Assembly (NCBI RefSeq): GCF_030253575.1
Contig: NC_080563.1
Location: 11,055,001 to 11,119,000, forward strand
DNA from: Rhododendron vialii
Lineage: Eukaryota > Streptophyta > Magnoliopsida > Ericales > Ericaceae
DNA length: 64,000 bases
Direction of reading: 5' to 3'
Part shown: positions 25,201 to 36,739 of the stretch, piece after piece
Position numbering within the stretch: position 1 is the stretch's first letter
How the letters are laid out: each line of letters opens with the position of its first letter
Program-made: the position numbers and the translations under genes
The notes under the pieces: generated by a model
Seen by the model: the letters and a program-made list of their open reading frames with translations, nothing else
Database searches by the model: none
Told to the model about the DNA's origin: nothing

Positions 25201-26349
25201 GGAAAAATAACTCAATATGACACGTTAACTTTGGAAAATGAAGCATTTACATAGCACAATGATATATCTAATTAAACCTCCCTTCATGTTGCTAAAATAG
25301 TATTTAGTACAACAAACGCATACCCTCGACAAAATATATCCCACAGGATGGAAACCAAATATGCTGAATATTTAGCTCTTAGTTATCATACAAGGAAGTC
25401 CAACACTGAAATGTAGAACTATACCAAACCAAACAAGTTTGATACAATACAATCACCAAAGGGAAAAGAATACCAAAGCAAGATAGAGACGACAACGGAA
25501 TAATCTGTTCGACTGCCAAGAAGACAGGAAAATAATCAAGAACTTCGAACTTAGAAGTTGATTCCAGATAGTGTTTCTAATCACCTCTGGGCAATCAAAA
25601 AGATTCAAACAGACGCAAAAACAAATACAAACGACAAAGAACAAACCTCGGCAATCCACAAAAATTTACTGAATCGCGAAAAATCACGAGCAGACTCGCT
25701 TACTCACCTTCTTAGGAACTTGAATGACCTCCCTAAATCTACCGACCGGCTTCTTGGCACTGGCTTCCATTGGCCTTCACAAATTCCATAACAAGCTATT
25801 AACCAATACCAGAATAATCACGAACACAACAAACAGACCTAAATTGGTTACGATACAGCACCTGTTCTTGTTCGCACGGCCGCCTGGTTTCTCCAGATCC
25901 GGCTTCCGATACACTGTGTGGGACCCATTAGAGCGTGCCTTCAGCAGTTCCTCGAACGTAACATTCGCGAGCTCCCTCTCTATCTCCCCCTCCTAACCAA
26001 ACACAGAATCACATTCATGTTTATAAGCATAAGGAGATGCATATACATATATTCACTTAGCCACGCAATACTTCTGTTCTCGATTCTCGCTCCGCGCTCA
26101 TGCTTTCAATCCTCGTTCAGCAAAATTTTAGTAGTTTGAGAGAAGTTTTCAGGCTCGCGCCATCGCTTATTATGTGACTTAGATTAGATATATACACAAC
26201 GCATGTATATATTTGCTCGTAAAATATACGAACATATATATGTTGGTGTTGTTGGAGCAACTTACATCTTCGGAAGAGGAATCGTGTTCTTCAGTCTCGT
26301 CAAACTTGATTTCGCTTGAGGTGGGAATGGAGTCCAACGACTTCTTCAT
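22233..26349 (-). CDS. RRP36: rRNA biogenesis protein RRP36 homolog
   Basis: Nine exons (26349-26266, 25992-25862, 25774-25708, 24984-24932, 23530-23476, 23393-23319, 23144-23030, 22500-22454, 22346-22233) join in frame to 246 aa. Order: acidic N-terminus (EETEEH-like, serine-rich), ELANVTFEELLKAR, NKNRPMEASAKKPVGRFREV, VVRDPRFETLCG, FKKRYSFLYENELPAERE, a lysine-rich helix, then EHKKRERQAAKQGKRPFYLK, the KYKELK segment and a basic tail EKRRRKN. These blocks in this order are the RRP36 family. In yeast Rrp36 is a nucleolar 90S pre-ribosome component needed for early 18S rRNA cleavages; the same role is inferred. No signal peptide or membrane segment. Length is near the family norm. Introns hold (GGTTT)n at 22678-22702 and an approximate duplication at 23943-24085. 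Confidence 0.93.
23943..24165. repeat. short duplication in an RRP36 intron
   Basis: ACACAATTGTGTAGTGTGAACACAATTAAT (read in parts at 23945-23974) recurs at 24056-24082 as CCCAATTGTGTAGTGTTAAC plus ACAATTAAT. AAGGAATCATAATCAAATCC at 23979 recurs as AAGGAATCAGAATCAAATCC at 24139. A 24-bp run of CACAATCACAAT type lies between. Confidence 0.6.
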
Positions 26350-26529
26350 TTCAGTCGACGATGGAAATTTCTGAATCGAATGTCGAAGGAAATAGGAAGC
26401 TTAAAAGAGATTGAATTGAAGAACGAAATTACTAGTATTAGGTTTAGGACGAATTGAGCAATTTTATTTCGCGGTGAGGAATGGGACAAAGAGAAGTTTT
26501 TTGACCTAAAGCTACTACAGTCTACAGCT

Positions 26530-26705
26530 CGGGTAACGGATCGGGCTTGTGTAAACCCGGATCCATATGTCCGGCTTTTGGGTTTTTTGACTTTTTGGGA
26601 ACCGAACCGGATATTCGGTTTGGTGAATATGTAAACCGGAACCGGTTGAAACACGATCGTTCCGGTTTCAATCGGTTTGGCTGGTTCCAGTTTGGTTGGT
26701 TTCAC
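26530..26705. repeat. CCGGTTC/AACCGG-rich repeat
   Basis: Dense repeats of CGGTTTGG, AACCGGA and their complements (GGAACCGAACCGGATATTCGG, GTAAACCGGAACCGGTTGA) resemble degraded subterminal repeats of hAT-type elements. It lies upstream of RRP36. A similar block is at 32640-32820. Confidence 0.45.
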
Positions 26706-26743
26706 CCTGAGAGTGAGAGTGAGAGAGAGGGGGGACAGACTCA

Positions 26744-27110
26744 GAGCATGTACACCAATGAAAATGTAAAAATGCTGATCAACAGGGCATTTTTTTCATT
26801 TCACCTACTCACATCTCTATCATCACTATACCTATATTATCTATTTTACCTAACTCCAATTAAAATATATATTTTTCACTCATTTTTTAATTATCTTTAT
26901 TGTTTAAAGAGAGGAGAAAGGAGGGAGGAGAGAGAGAAAGAAATAAAAAAAAAAAAGGGAGTATGAATAGTGCATAGGTAAAAATAGAGAACAACTATTC
27001 ACAAATGCATTTTAGCTCCTCTTTTAGCCCATTTGGTGTATACTATTTTTTATGTTTCTCTTGGGTAAAATAGCAAAATATGTATTTTTGTTCATCTAGT
27101 GTACTTGCTC
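26744..27110. mobile_element. MITE with GAGCATGTACACC ends and TCA target duplication
   Basis: The left end GAGCATGTACACCAATG and right end (reverse-complemented GAGCAAGTACACTAGATG) form terminal inverted repeats. TCA flanks both sides (26741-26743, 27111-27113). The length is 367 bp. It is related in its ends to the 906-bp element at 38838-39743. Confidence 0.7.
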
Positions 27111-27162
27111 TCACCCAGTGGTTGTTCACATTGGGTTTGTAATTATGAATCTCATTTAGGGT

Positions 27163-27538
27163 GAATTTGGCTTTAAAAGTCAAATACTTAGTAATTTACT
27201 TTTTGTCTTTATTCAAAAAAAATTGCATTTGTTAGTTTTGCGTTAAACTTCTATAACTTATTGATTCGTCTCGACGAGAGGAATCAGAAAAGTATAAAAT
27301 TTTGATAGAAACTCATAAATTTTTTAAAAGAAGACAAATAAGTAAAATAAGTTGTATTTTTTACTTATTTTTGTTTTTATTCAAAAAATTATGAGTTTCG
27401 ATAATATTTTTTTACTTTTCTGATTTCGCTTGATGAGACGAATCAATAAGTCGCAAATTAATACAAAACAAACAAATGCAAAAAAAAAATTGAATATAAA
27501 ATAAAAAAAGAAAGTTACCTGACTTTTTAATCCAAATC
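27163..27538. mobile_element. hairpin MITE related to the Tourist-like element at 3968
   Basis: GAATTTGGCTTTAAAAGTCA on the left pairs with TGACTTTTTAATCCAAATC on the right. Inner arms share TTTTTGTCTTTATTC, CTTATTGATTCGTC and GAGGAATC with their complements, as in the copies at 3968-4337 and 30732-31097. Confidence 0.65.
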
Positions 27539-27589
27539 TACACTTTTATATGTAAAATAAGTATAACCTTATTACACGTTAAAAACTCA

Positions 27590-27697
27590 ACACAGGTTGG
27601 AGGCCCAGCAATAAGGTGACTAGGTGAGGCTTTGTGTTAAGCCTTAAGTCTCGAGTTTGAACCCTACCCCCCTGGCGGATAAAATAAAAAAAAAAAA
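27590..27697 (+). mobile_element. possible SINE remnant
   Basis: A B-box-like GAGTTTGAACCCT (27653-27665) is followed by a short body and an oligo-A tail (27681-27698). The A-box is weak. No clear target duplication was found, so the call is tentative. Confidence 0.35.
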
Positions 27698-28298
27698 ACC
27701 CACCCCTTGCAGTTTTTATATTCAAAATGAATCGGACCGATGTGCCAACCGAAACAAAAAATTTGTATTATATCAAACCGGACCGGACCTGTCATGACCC
27801 AAACCCAAGGAAAATGAATATGTGACATGGCCAGTGATTTTAAAATCATCTCAGGCCTTTGATATCACACAACTGTAAAATTTTACAAAAACCTCTCAGG
27901 TCCGAAAATCAAAAAAATAAAATATTACAATCAAAGATGTCTAACGTGCATACCAATTACAAACTTTGCCAAACAGCGCAAAAGTTAACATTTGTGAATG
28001 TTTGCGGATCCAAAACTCTGACACTATCAATTCGATTTGTGCGGGTTTCTTATTATCGATTTCATCACTACAGAGCAACTCGAACTCCATTCGTTCGAAA
28101 GGACCAGCTTAACTTGTATCTGAAATGGGTGCGCACAAAACCATTTCAGTGAGAAATACGATATATAGAGATTACATAATCGCATAAGAATAATCAAATA
28201 AAACACGCCATAATCATCAATTCTTCAACAATCAATGTAAGTTTCCAAATTCAAAAAAATCACATACTTTTCAACGGTGCAAGTTTCAAAACTGTGAA

Positions 28299-28486
28299 AA
28301 CCACTGCTTAGTGTAGTTGGTCAGTCATTGCCTCCCCCTCCCCTTTGTGGAAGGTCTTGGGTTCGAGCCCCACAGCGGGCAAGCCCTTTAGGGGACCAGG
28401 GCTATGGATAGCTTCTGGTCTTCGCGCGCTAACTCTAACACTCCAACTAACCCCCGCTGATGTATATCGCCGTGGAAAAAAAAAAA
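28299..28486 (+). mobile_element. tRNA-derived SINE
   Basis: A pol III A-box (TTAGTGTAGTTGG, 28308-28320) and a perfect B-box (GGTTCGAGCCC, 28360-28370) lie in tRNA-like spacing. An unrelated body and an 11-base A tail (28476-28486) follow. Imperfect direct repeats GTTTCAAAACTG (28283-28294) and GTTTTGAAACTG (28487-28498), 10 of 12 identical, are consistent with target duplication by LINE-driven insertion. It is not a tRNA gene because the region does not close an acceptor stem. Confidence 0.7.
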
Positions 28487-28989
28487 GTTTTGAAACTGCA
28501 ATCATAAAATCCAAAATCTACCGACAGTTTTCAGGCTCGAAACTGTTAAACCAAAAGAGATCCATCATCTATCATCATCATTATCATCTTGGGCAGTAAT
28601 CCGATAGCCCGGGGAGCGACCTAGCAAAATAAGGGAAATGATATCAAATCCAAAGGATATTCGGTCGTATCCTTATCCACAATTTCATAGACCCCAATTT
28701 ACACATAGCTCATCAGAGCTCTTTGTCCAGATTTTACTCCAAAATCTTTTATCCACTTTTCTTTTTAGATTAATCCCATGCATTTTTTTTTTTTGAACTC
28801 AATTTTCACAATTTTATACTTATATTATTATTTTTTAAATTCAACATAGCATTTTATCAAAACAATAAACAATCACAAAACAATTTGAAAGAATATTATG
28901 TTACCAAGGTATATCGTACTCACCTTTAAAATGTGACCGTAAAATTACCAGGCATACGAATTACTCATTCGAACCTGTTTGAGATACAA

Positions 28990-29139
28990 GGGAAATTCTA
29001 AGTGCAAATAAAACGTTTCCGGAAATTACCTCGAAAGGGCAAATCAATGGTATAGATTCATTTTGAAATGCATCTGTACCATTGATTTGTCCTTTCGGGG
29101 TAATTTTCGGATACATTTTATTTGTACTTAACACTCCCC
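28990..29139. mobile_element. 150-bp hairpin MITE
   Basis: GGGAAATTCTAAGTGCAAATAAAA on the left is mirrored by TTTTATTTGTACTTAACACTCCCC on the right. Inner arms CCGGAAATTACC, AAAGGGCAAATCAATGGTA and complement pair as well. The ends are similar to the 171-bp element at 61074-61244. Confidence 0.7.
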
Positions 29140-30731
29140 GATACATAATTATGCAATCATTAATTAAGTACTAACTCAATAACACATTTCTTCTTTTACG
29201 AATTTGTCAAACGGCGCACCTGTGGCTTGTAAAAACCTTTGGTGGCAATTGTGCTCATACGAGCCCGATTCGAACATAATTGTACGATGACCCATGAAAA
29301 TTGTTAGGGTGTCCTTAGTCTTACTATTATTATAGGTTGTCCCATGCCATTCTTCAAACCATAAGGCCATAACTAATTCTTTTCTTCCCAAACCATTTTA
29401 AAAAGTGGGGATTATCGAGGGGAGGGCTATCGGAGAGAGAGTGCTATGAGGAGTGCGGAAGCGGCTACGGGAGGGAGAGAGAGACCATGACAGAAATAAA
29501 GGGAGGTGCGAGGGTTGTCCGAAAGTGGACTCGAGTGACGGCAGTGGTGGGAAGGTGGCGGTAGTGTCGGGTAGATGTGGTTCGGGTGATGGAGCACGAT
29601 GGTGGTGATGGGTGCAAGGACGGAACCAGGATTTTACCTTAGCAGTGGCGAAATATATACTAAAAAAATAAAAAGATGCATTACAATATTAATAGTCATC
29701 GGTTCCAGAAAAAAAATTAAAATAACATAATAACAACTATAGTAAATGATGTTTTTCATTTGCACATAGAGTATGAAAAAAGACTAATTTTAATTTTGGG
29801 CATCGATAATGCCACTCCAACAACAACAGCAGCAACAGAACCCATGTAGTCCCGAATCATTGGAGGTATGTGCAGAGGAGGATTGGAGACAGACCTAACT
29901 TTTAACAATATGTACAAAATGGCTGATCTTAGAATACCACTTAAACAGTAGCCCCATTATACGTGTTTTGTTGTGGAACTATGCCCCAAATCAAAGCCAA
30001 ATGACATCAAAGAGGGCAGACCTAGAGACCCAATTCAATTTATGTGCACATTACCATGCTTCCTTCATTGATAGTCTATAGCATCAGTTTGCACAAAGAT
30101 AATGCCACTCCCTAAATTTATAATGTCACTCCCCAAATCCCTATATGGATTTCCCAAATTGATAACCGCACTCCCTTTTAGGAGTGACATTATATATTTG
30201 GGGAGTGACATTATAATTAAATTCCCTTAATTTTTTAGGTTAAGTTATTTTAGGGTTATAATTAATGTGGAGTTTTTTTTCTTAATTACACATCATCATT
30301 TATATTATTTCACTTTGGCCCATTGAATTTAGTTTTAGAATACTTTTTTGAGTCTCATTTCTTAAAAAAAAATAAAAAATAGATTTATGACTAATATATA
30401 ATAAAAAATAAGAAAAAAAATCTAGCAGTGGCGAGACTATATAGATTGGAAATACATTTTTTTTTCACATATAATAATTGCGTTTTCTAAAATTCTTGTC
30501 GTGGCGGCCACCGCCACTAGACCCCCCTGATCCCATCTTTGAATGGGTGTTAGGAAGGAGAGATAGAAGATGATGAGGCAGTGGCCGGCGGCAATGGCTG
30601 CCACAGTACAAGTATATATATTCGAATATATTTCCATTCTCTTTTTCTTTCTTTAATAGCCGTGAGATCTAGGGGATGGGAGTGTGGTGTTTTTGGAGGT
30701 GATCGGCTGGATGAAAGAGATGTGAGAGGTA
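29140..30731. other. gene-free stretch with one hairpin
   Basis: A GA/GT-rich patch lies at 29404-29620. A hairpin of repeated AATGCCACTCC and GGAGTGACATTAT units lies at 30100-30217. Neither open frames nor conserved domains are seen. Confidence 0.5.
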
Positions 30732-31097
30732 CCCCGTTCGGCTAAATAAGGCAAGTGGCTAATTTTTTTTGTCCTTATTCAATTTTTTTTTCGTATTTGT
30801 TGTTTTTCGTCAATTTTTGGGGATTATTGCATCGTCATGACGAGAAGAATCTAAAAAGTAAAAAATTACGATCGAAATCAAAAAAAATTTAAATAAAGAC
30901 CAAAAAATTGGCTTATTGGCTTATTTTCGTTTTTATTCAAAAAAAAATTGATATTTATCATAATTTTTTACTTTTTAGATTCCTCTCGTCACGACGATGC
31001 AATAATCTCCCAAAAATTGACAAAAAACTAATAAATATGAAAAAAAATTGAATAAAGACAAAAAAATAAGCCACTTGTCTTATTTAGCCGAACAGGG
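30732..31097. mobile_element. hairpin MITE, second Tourist-like copy
   Basis: CCCCGTTCGGCTAAATAAG on the left pairs with CTTATTTAGCCGAACAGGG on the right. Inner arms share TTTTTACTTTTTAGATTCCTC and GATGCAATAATC with the 370-bp copy at 3968. The flanking trinucleotides GTA and TTA do not match exactly, so the target duplication is uncertain. Confidence 0.75.
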
Positions 31098-31118
31098 TTA
31101 AGTGTGGGAATGGTGATG

Positions 31119-31374
31119 GTGTTTGGGTAAAATAAGAAGAAAAAACCCACCCATGGGCAGTCAACATGACAAGAGTGAATTTGTGCTTGCAACATAACAG
31201 GATTCGATTCCTCCAGAAGACAAACCATGATTTAAGTGGGAGACTATGGTTGTAGGTTGCTGTGCTAGTCTCCCCCGAGATTTGGATTGTGCGGTTGGAT
31301 CCAATAGTGGCTCAGCTGCAGGGTTGTTCCTTAGTTAAAAAAAGAAAAAGAAAAAGAAAAAGAAAAGAAAAACA
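31119..31374 (+). mobile_element. possible SINE with A/G-rich tail
   Basis: A B-box-like GGATTCGATTCCTC (31199-31212) is followed about 130 bp later by an (AAAAAG)n tail (31336-31374). The A-box is poor. It could be a tRNA-derived SINE, but I cannot confirm a target duplication. Confidence 0.4.
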
Positions 31375-31386
31375 GAGAAAGGTAGT

Positions 31387-31516
31387 CACCTTGTTTGGTT
31401 CAACATTTTGAAAGTTATTTTTGATGTAATGAGTGGAGAGAGATAAAGAGAAAAATATATTAAGAAACGTGTAGAGAGAAAAATAAGATAAGATGAGAGT
31501 TGAACCAAACAAGATG
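31387..31516. mobile_element. 130-bp MITE with CACCTTGTTTGGTTCAAC ends
   Basis: The terminal inverted repeats are CACCTTGTTTGGTTCAAC and CATCTTGTTTGGTTCAAC (right end reverse-complemented). AGT flanks both sides (31384-31386 and 31517-31519). The same family occurs at 39445-39593. Confidence 0.75.
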
Positions 31517-31719
31517 AGTAAATCTGCCAATCTGGGTTCGATGGTGGACGTACCAGTACACATTTTGGGTATTTATAGAGTAACTACAATAGGAGATAGT
31601 ATTATCTATTCTAGCATAATTTCACAACTACCTACTTGTCCGTGCATTAAAGCCATGGATGAGTTTGTTGGCAGAAAAATACTATGCCCAACGCTTCTGC
31701 CTTCTAGTTTGGCTTAGGA

Positions 31720-33032
31720 GGAAAATATCTACGACAAATAATTTATAACCCACAATTTCCCTCACTCATAACTACCACTCTATTTATTTATATCAACAGC
31801 ATTTAAAAGGGGTACAGAAAATTATTTGGCCAAACAAATATCTGTTATACAAGTCGGTTTAGGGAAAGAAAACATCCATACAGTCGGTCCGTATTTGGCT
31901 TCAATCGATTACTTTGTTCAGACTTCGTTCTTAGAATCAAAAACTAGTGCGGAATGCGGATAGCAAAAATTATTTCAAGATTAACTATAGTGACAGAATT
32001 TTAAGAACAATTTTCAGGTTTCGTATTTTAATTTTGAAAGTTAAAATTTGGGTTATCACAGGGCCACTTCTATCTGAAATCCGAATTCAGTTCGGCCGAT
32101 AAATGCACTTATATTTTTGCAATTTAATAAGAAAAAATGCAAAAAATATATACATATTTAAATTAAAGGAAAAAGAAATACAGCAGAAGCGTGCCCCTGC
32201 TCGTCTATACTCCCTCCGCGGCAGACGGCAGTGCACTACAGAAAACTCCAATCCATGTGACATACAAAACGCACGCAAACATTGGAGATGTATAAAACTG
32301 ATACACCATTCAAAAACTTTTGAACTACGATACGGACCTTAAAACCAATCACAAAGGATGACAACAACACGCTCATGGTAAAAATTAAGGACTGAGATCC
32401 AGTCCAGTTTTTTAAATGTCGTTTTGGATCGTTGTGAAGGGGCCCACAATAACATTCAGAATCATTCATTTTGTAGAGTTCGTTGAGTATGTCATCAATG
32501 CAAAAAATTAACTTGATTGAACATCGATAAGTACACGATCAAGACATATTTGTACAAGAAAAATGGGCTGAAAAAAATAATTCAAAACTCCGCTTAGTAC
32601 ACGTTTTTAGCCCATAAATGCCTAACAAAGCCGCTTAGTACACGTTTTTAGCTCCGACTCACGACCGATTCACACGGTTGACGGTTCAATTGCTTGATTT
32701 GAACCGTTTTTAATATGAAGCCGGATTTCAAATAATGCCGATTTTTAGGTTCATCTAGACCGGAGCCTAGACCGGTTGACGGTCCAACCGGTTGAACCAA
32801 TTGGTCCGGCTTGGGTTTTCAAAACATTGTGCACTCTATTGGGTTTTTTCCCCCTGCCAGTGAGCTCCAATCAGTGAAAAGTCTTTGCATGTTTGTAGAA
32901 GAGATTGAAATGTGGTTTGACCTTCTCGAATGGGAAAAAGTGAGAGATTGAAACGTTGAGTTTTTTTCCCAGTCCACTTCAATAATTATGACCGTGTATG
33001 TTTTAAATTTTGTCGAGATTGTCAATTACATT
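31720..33032. other. gene-free stretch with diverged repeats
   Basis: Contains part of a foldback family related to 34640-35030 (32393-32530, including ATTTTGTAGAGTTCGTTGAG). CCGCTTAGTACACGTTTTTAGC is repeated at 32590 and 32630. A CCGGTTGA/TCAACCGG-rich block lies at 32640-32820. No gene is seen. Confidence 0.5.
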
Positions 33033-33041
33033 AAAATTAAT

Positions 33042-33858
33042 GGACGCGGGGCTCTGTTGCCCACCATGGGGAGCAGCCCCTGCCCACACCTCTCACACAC
33101 CTCACACGGCACCGTTTTGGGAAGGATAGAAAAAACAAAACTCTCCGTTTGCAATCCTACGAAGCAGAAACGTGATTATGAAAGTCATAAAGTTAAAATT
33201 TAATTATGTTTCTTTAGAATAATATGATCAGAATAATAAGATCTTCGCGTCAATTCAAACGGATTGAAAATTGGAGCACTTAAATTTTTAATCATATTTT
33301 TTAATATATAAACGGTCTAAAAAAATTAAGTGCGCTAATTTTTAATTCGTTTGAACAAATATTCTGATCATATTATTCTGATCATATTATTCTAAAGAGA
33401 TATAATTAATTTTTGTCTATAGGGCTCTCATAATCACGTTTCTGATCTACAGGATCCTAAATAAAGAGCATATACTTAATTATGAGAGCCCTAGAGACAA
33501 AAAATAATTATGATACTTTAGAATAATATGATTAGAATAATAAGATTTTCGTACTTGTTCAAACGAATTAAAACTTGACATACTTAATTTTTTTAGACCG
33601 TTTATATATTAAAAAATTAAGTGCTCCAATTTTTAATCCGTTTGAATTGACACGAAGATCTTATTATTCTGATCATATTATTCTAAAGAGACATAATTAA
33701 ATTTTAACTCTAAAACTCTCATAATCATGTTTCTGCTCTATAGAATTGCAAACGAAAAGTTTGGTTTTTCTTTTCTTTCCAAAACGGTGCCGTGTGAAGT
33801 GTGTGTGAGGTGTGGGCAGGGGCTGCTGCCCCTGGTGGGCAGCAGAGCCCCCGCGTCC
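33042..33858. mobile_element. 817-bp Mutator-like foldback element, copy B
   Basis: Ends GGACGCGGGGCTCTG and, from the right, GGACGCGGGGGCTCTG are flanked by a perfect 9-bp duplication AAAATTAAT (33033-33041 and 33859-33867). The length equals copy A at 20468-21284. The interior holds four alternating copies of a block with AATAATATGATCAGAATAATAAGATC. There is no coding capacity, so it must be moved by an enzyme encoded elsewhere. Confidence 0.88.
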
Positions 33859-33867
33859 AAAATTAAT

Positions 33868-34639
33868 ATTGATACGGATACCAATTTGAAAAGATTACAA
33901 AAGCTCCTTGTTACTGAAACCCATATCAAGATAAATCTTTAGTCATCCTATGTTAATTGTTATTCGATTACTATGAAATTTTGGCGTGGATGATTATCCA
34001 AGGGCTAAAAAAGATGAATAATTTCGACCCTTGGAATCAATTCGAAATGAGGCCCTCCAAATTAGCCAAACTGATCAATTCAAACCCTTTAGTCCAGGGA
34101 CGGAATCAGGATGTCCTAAACACGGGTGTCGAACTATGAGCAACAAGATTTTGAAATTTCAAGTTTCGGAATTCTTTTGTTGGTTTAAGTTTAGAGGGAG
34201 GTTTTTTGGGTAATGAGTGAAGAGGAAGAGAAAGAAAAATGAGATTAATAATGGAAGAAAAACTTATGAGAGACTGTATGCACAAAGCGAAATTGAGTTT
34301 TGGGATTCAAAACGAACACATTTTTTAAGTATTTAAATGTCTAAACAACACTCCATACAAAATACAATATCTAGGTGTTCTTAACAAATAAAAAATAACC
34401 AATATTAAAATTTAATTTTTTTTAACTGAAACAACGTGGGGGCTGTGGCCCCTATATGACCATTGATGGATCCGTCTCTGCTTTAGTTGAAACTTCTCAC
34501 AACATAATTCACATACATCCACGTGGGGTGTCCCAATACTCTACACCATCACATATTCATACAGAACTCATGCATTTACTCATAAACGTCGCATGAATGT
34601 GTGGTGATGAGTGGTGTTAGAGCAAGAAACGACGTAGCT
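33868..34639. other. gene-free stretch
   Basis: Repeat-like text such as GGGACGGAATCAGGATGTCC (34096) and GGGGCTGTGGCCCC (34440) suggests a decayed element of about 34090-34490. No coding sequence is seen. Confidence 0.4.
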
Positions 34640-35035
34640 CGAGACTGAGGTCCAGCTCAGTTTGGTCCAGTTTTGGGCCTTTGTCGGCCCCTCCCGGGCC
34701 CACAACAATGATCCGAATCGTTTATTTTGTAGAACTCGTCGAGTGTGTCATGACTCAAAAAATTATCCTAATCGAACATCAATAGTTACATAAACAAAAC
34801 AAATTTGTTCAAGGAAAATGATATGAAAAAAATTAAGTTGAAACTTATAATTGCCTTTTATTTTTTCTTGTACAAATCTGTTTCATTTATGTACCTATAT
34901 CAAAGCAAATTTTTTAGTTAGACAAACCCAACGATCTCTACAAAATGAACGATTCTAATCGTTACTGTAAGTCCAAAAGAAACACACAAAAACCCAAAAA
35001 CCAGACAAAACTGAACTGGATCTTAGTCCCGTTGC
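34640..35035. mobile_element. foldback element with GGTCCAGTTT/AACTGGATC-type ends
   Basis: Left arm GAGACTGAGGTCCAGCTCAG, CAATGATCCGAATCGTT, TATTTTGTAGAACTCG. Right arm CTACAAAATGAACGATTCTAATCGTT and CAAAACTGAACTGGATCTTAGTC. The two arms are inverted around a centre near 34840. Relatives lie at 32393 and 36750-37080. Confidence 0.6.
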
Positions 35036-35192
35036 CTGATAGCACTAGTAGTTTCTTGGAGATGGGGCACATTCTTGCACTCCTTTCACACGGCATCATC
35101 AACATCGATAATTCCTATGCAAAATTCTTAGCGTACTACTACAAGTCTACAACTACTTTTCAGGTATCGGAGTAATGAAAGATTATTGTCAC

Positions 35193-35431
35193 GGGGTGTT
35201 TCGGTTTTTAGAAAAAAGAATTTTTTGAAAAAAAAAACAATTTTAAGCTCAAAAATTATGTGTTTATGCAAATAATTTTTATACCAATATAGATCTTGTT
35301 TGATAGATATCATTAAGATCTTTTAAACGGTGTAAAAAAAAATTGAAAAATATTTTTTATTTTCATTATATTTGAATTTGAAATTAACTTCGTTCGAAAA
35401 AAAAAACTTTTTCTAAAAGTGAAACACCCTC
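35193..35431. mobile_element. MITE with GGGGTGTTTCGGTTTTTAG ends
   Basis: The left GGGGTGTTTCGGTTTTTAGA pairs with the right TTCTAAAAGTGAAACACCCTC. The interior shares AAGCTCAAAAATTATGTG, TTATGCAAATAATTTT and CTTGTTTGATAGAT with the outer part of the element at 57373-58125, so the two families are related or one captured part of the other. Confidence 0.65.
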
Positions 35432-35454
35432 TTATACTACAGTAATTATTATAC

Positions 35455-35605
35455 TACTTTATAACTGGTCCCATGTGGCCTGCTACAGTTCCTTATAATA
35501 AACATCGCCTACGACGACAGTTCCTTAATTGGTCCCATGTGGCCAGGATTCGTTAAGCGACCTCGCCTACGACAGATAAGGAACTGGTCCCGTGTAGGCA
35601 GGGTT
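35455..35605. repeat. three diverged short tandem repeats
   Basis: The motif AACTGGTCCCATGTGGCC..GCCTACGAC occurs three times with changes (from about 35463, 35530 and 35582). Confidence 0.55.
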
Positions 35606-36404
35606 CTTTATTACACTCCATTTTTTTTAATTTATAAATACATTCAATTTTTTGCCTTTTAGTAAAAAATTATACATGAAAAAGAGAGTATAAAAATCAC
35701 TATCTTTAATAATTTAATGTAGTTTTTAATCTCTCTTCCACTTTCGTGTTGTGCTCATGATTAAGTTACATTCGAGTTTTTTTAATCATCTTCAAACTCA
35801 CGTGTTCACGCATCCACGCGCGTGCACGCATGCATACGTGTGACTTCGGGTCTGCTGCTATCCGGTCTTCTTGGTCGGATAGACTATTTACATGGAGTGA
35901 GGATGAATAATAAATGTATAGATCAATGATGAAAAATTGAAATGTATAGATGTCCGGATGGAGTGAGGATGAATAATAAAATCCTTTAGTTTGCTTTTTA
36001 CTCTTATGTTATACAATTAAATTTTGATCTTCTCAAATCGAGCCGTCATTTTCCCGAGTTTTAATTCCAGAAAAAATAGACCGGCCAACTAAAGCTAACT
36101 GGGCCCAAATTCCCTTTTAGGTCTAAAGTCCAAATTCTGCTCTCCCAACGAATTGTTGGTCAACCACCACAAACTGCAAATCTCGAACCCCTCTCTATTT
36201 TACTAGTATCATTTTGCACCTTTTTTCCCCCTTTCGATGGTGTGGGCTTAGGGGTATTCGGACCAACTTATGCGTATCTTAATTTATTCTCTTTTCAATC
36301 TGGTTAAAGATAAGCCATTCACGTCATAGTTAAAGAATTCACACGAAATTAATTTTTGCTGTCGTTTGTCCCCAATAATCGTAACCTAGTCAATTATCAA
36401 TGCT

Positions 36405-36712
36405 TAGGTGTTGTTCCAGCTAGATTTTGGGCTTTTTCTAATTTCGTTCCTATCCATTTTGTTTTTCCCGCGTTTGTTAGTTTTGCTCTTAGGTTTTTTG
36501 GTTGACGAATCGGAAAAGTATAAAAAATTATATGATTTTTATCCAAATATTTTTGAAAATATCCAAAATAAAGCACCCAAAAAATTGGTCATAATTTTTT
36601 AATTTTCCGAATGAATCTAAAAATCCAAAAAATTAGGCGCAAAACTAAAAAATGTCAAAAAAACAAAAAGAATAAGAATAAAATTAGAAAAAACCCAAAA
36701 AAAGCCTAAAAA
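36405..36712. mobile_element. degraded hairpin MITE
   Basis: TTTTGGGCTTTTTCTAATTT, GTTAGTTTTGC and GAATCGGAAAAG arms face GGCGCAAAACTAAAAAATG and AAAATTAGAAAAAACCCAAAA. This is a diverged palindrome. Confidence 0.5.
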
Positions 36713-36739
36713 TCCAATTGTGCTACAAGTACAGCAACC

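Noticed and set aside
28308-28380. tRNA gene
   Set aside because: A- and B-boxes are present, but no acceptor or anticodon stem closes and an A tail follows; it is a SINE.
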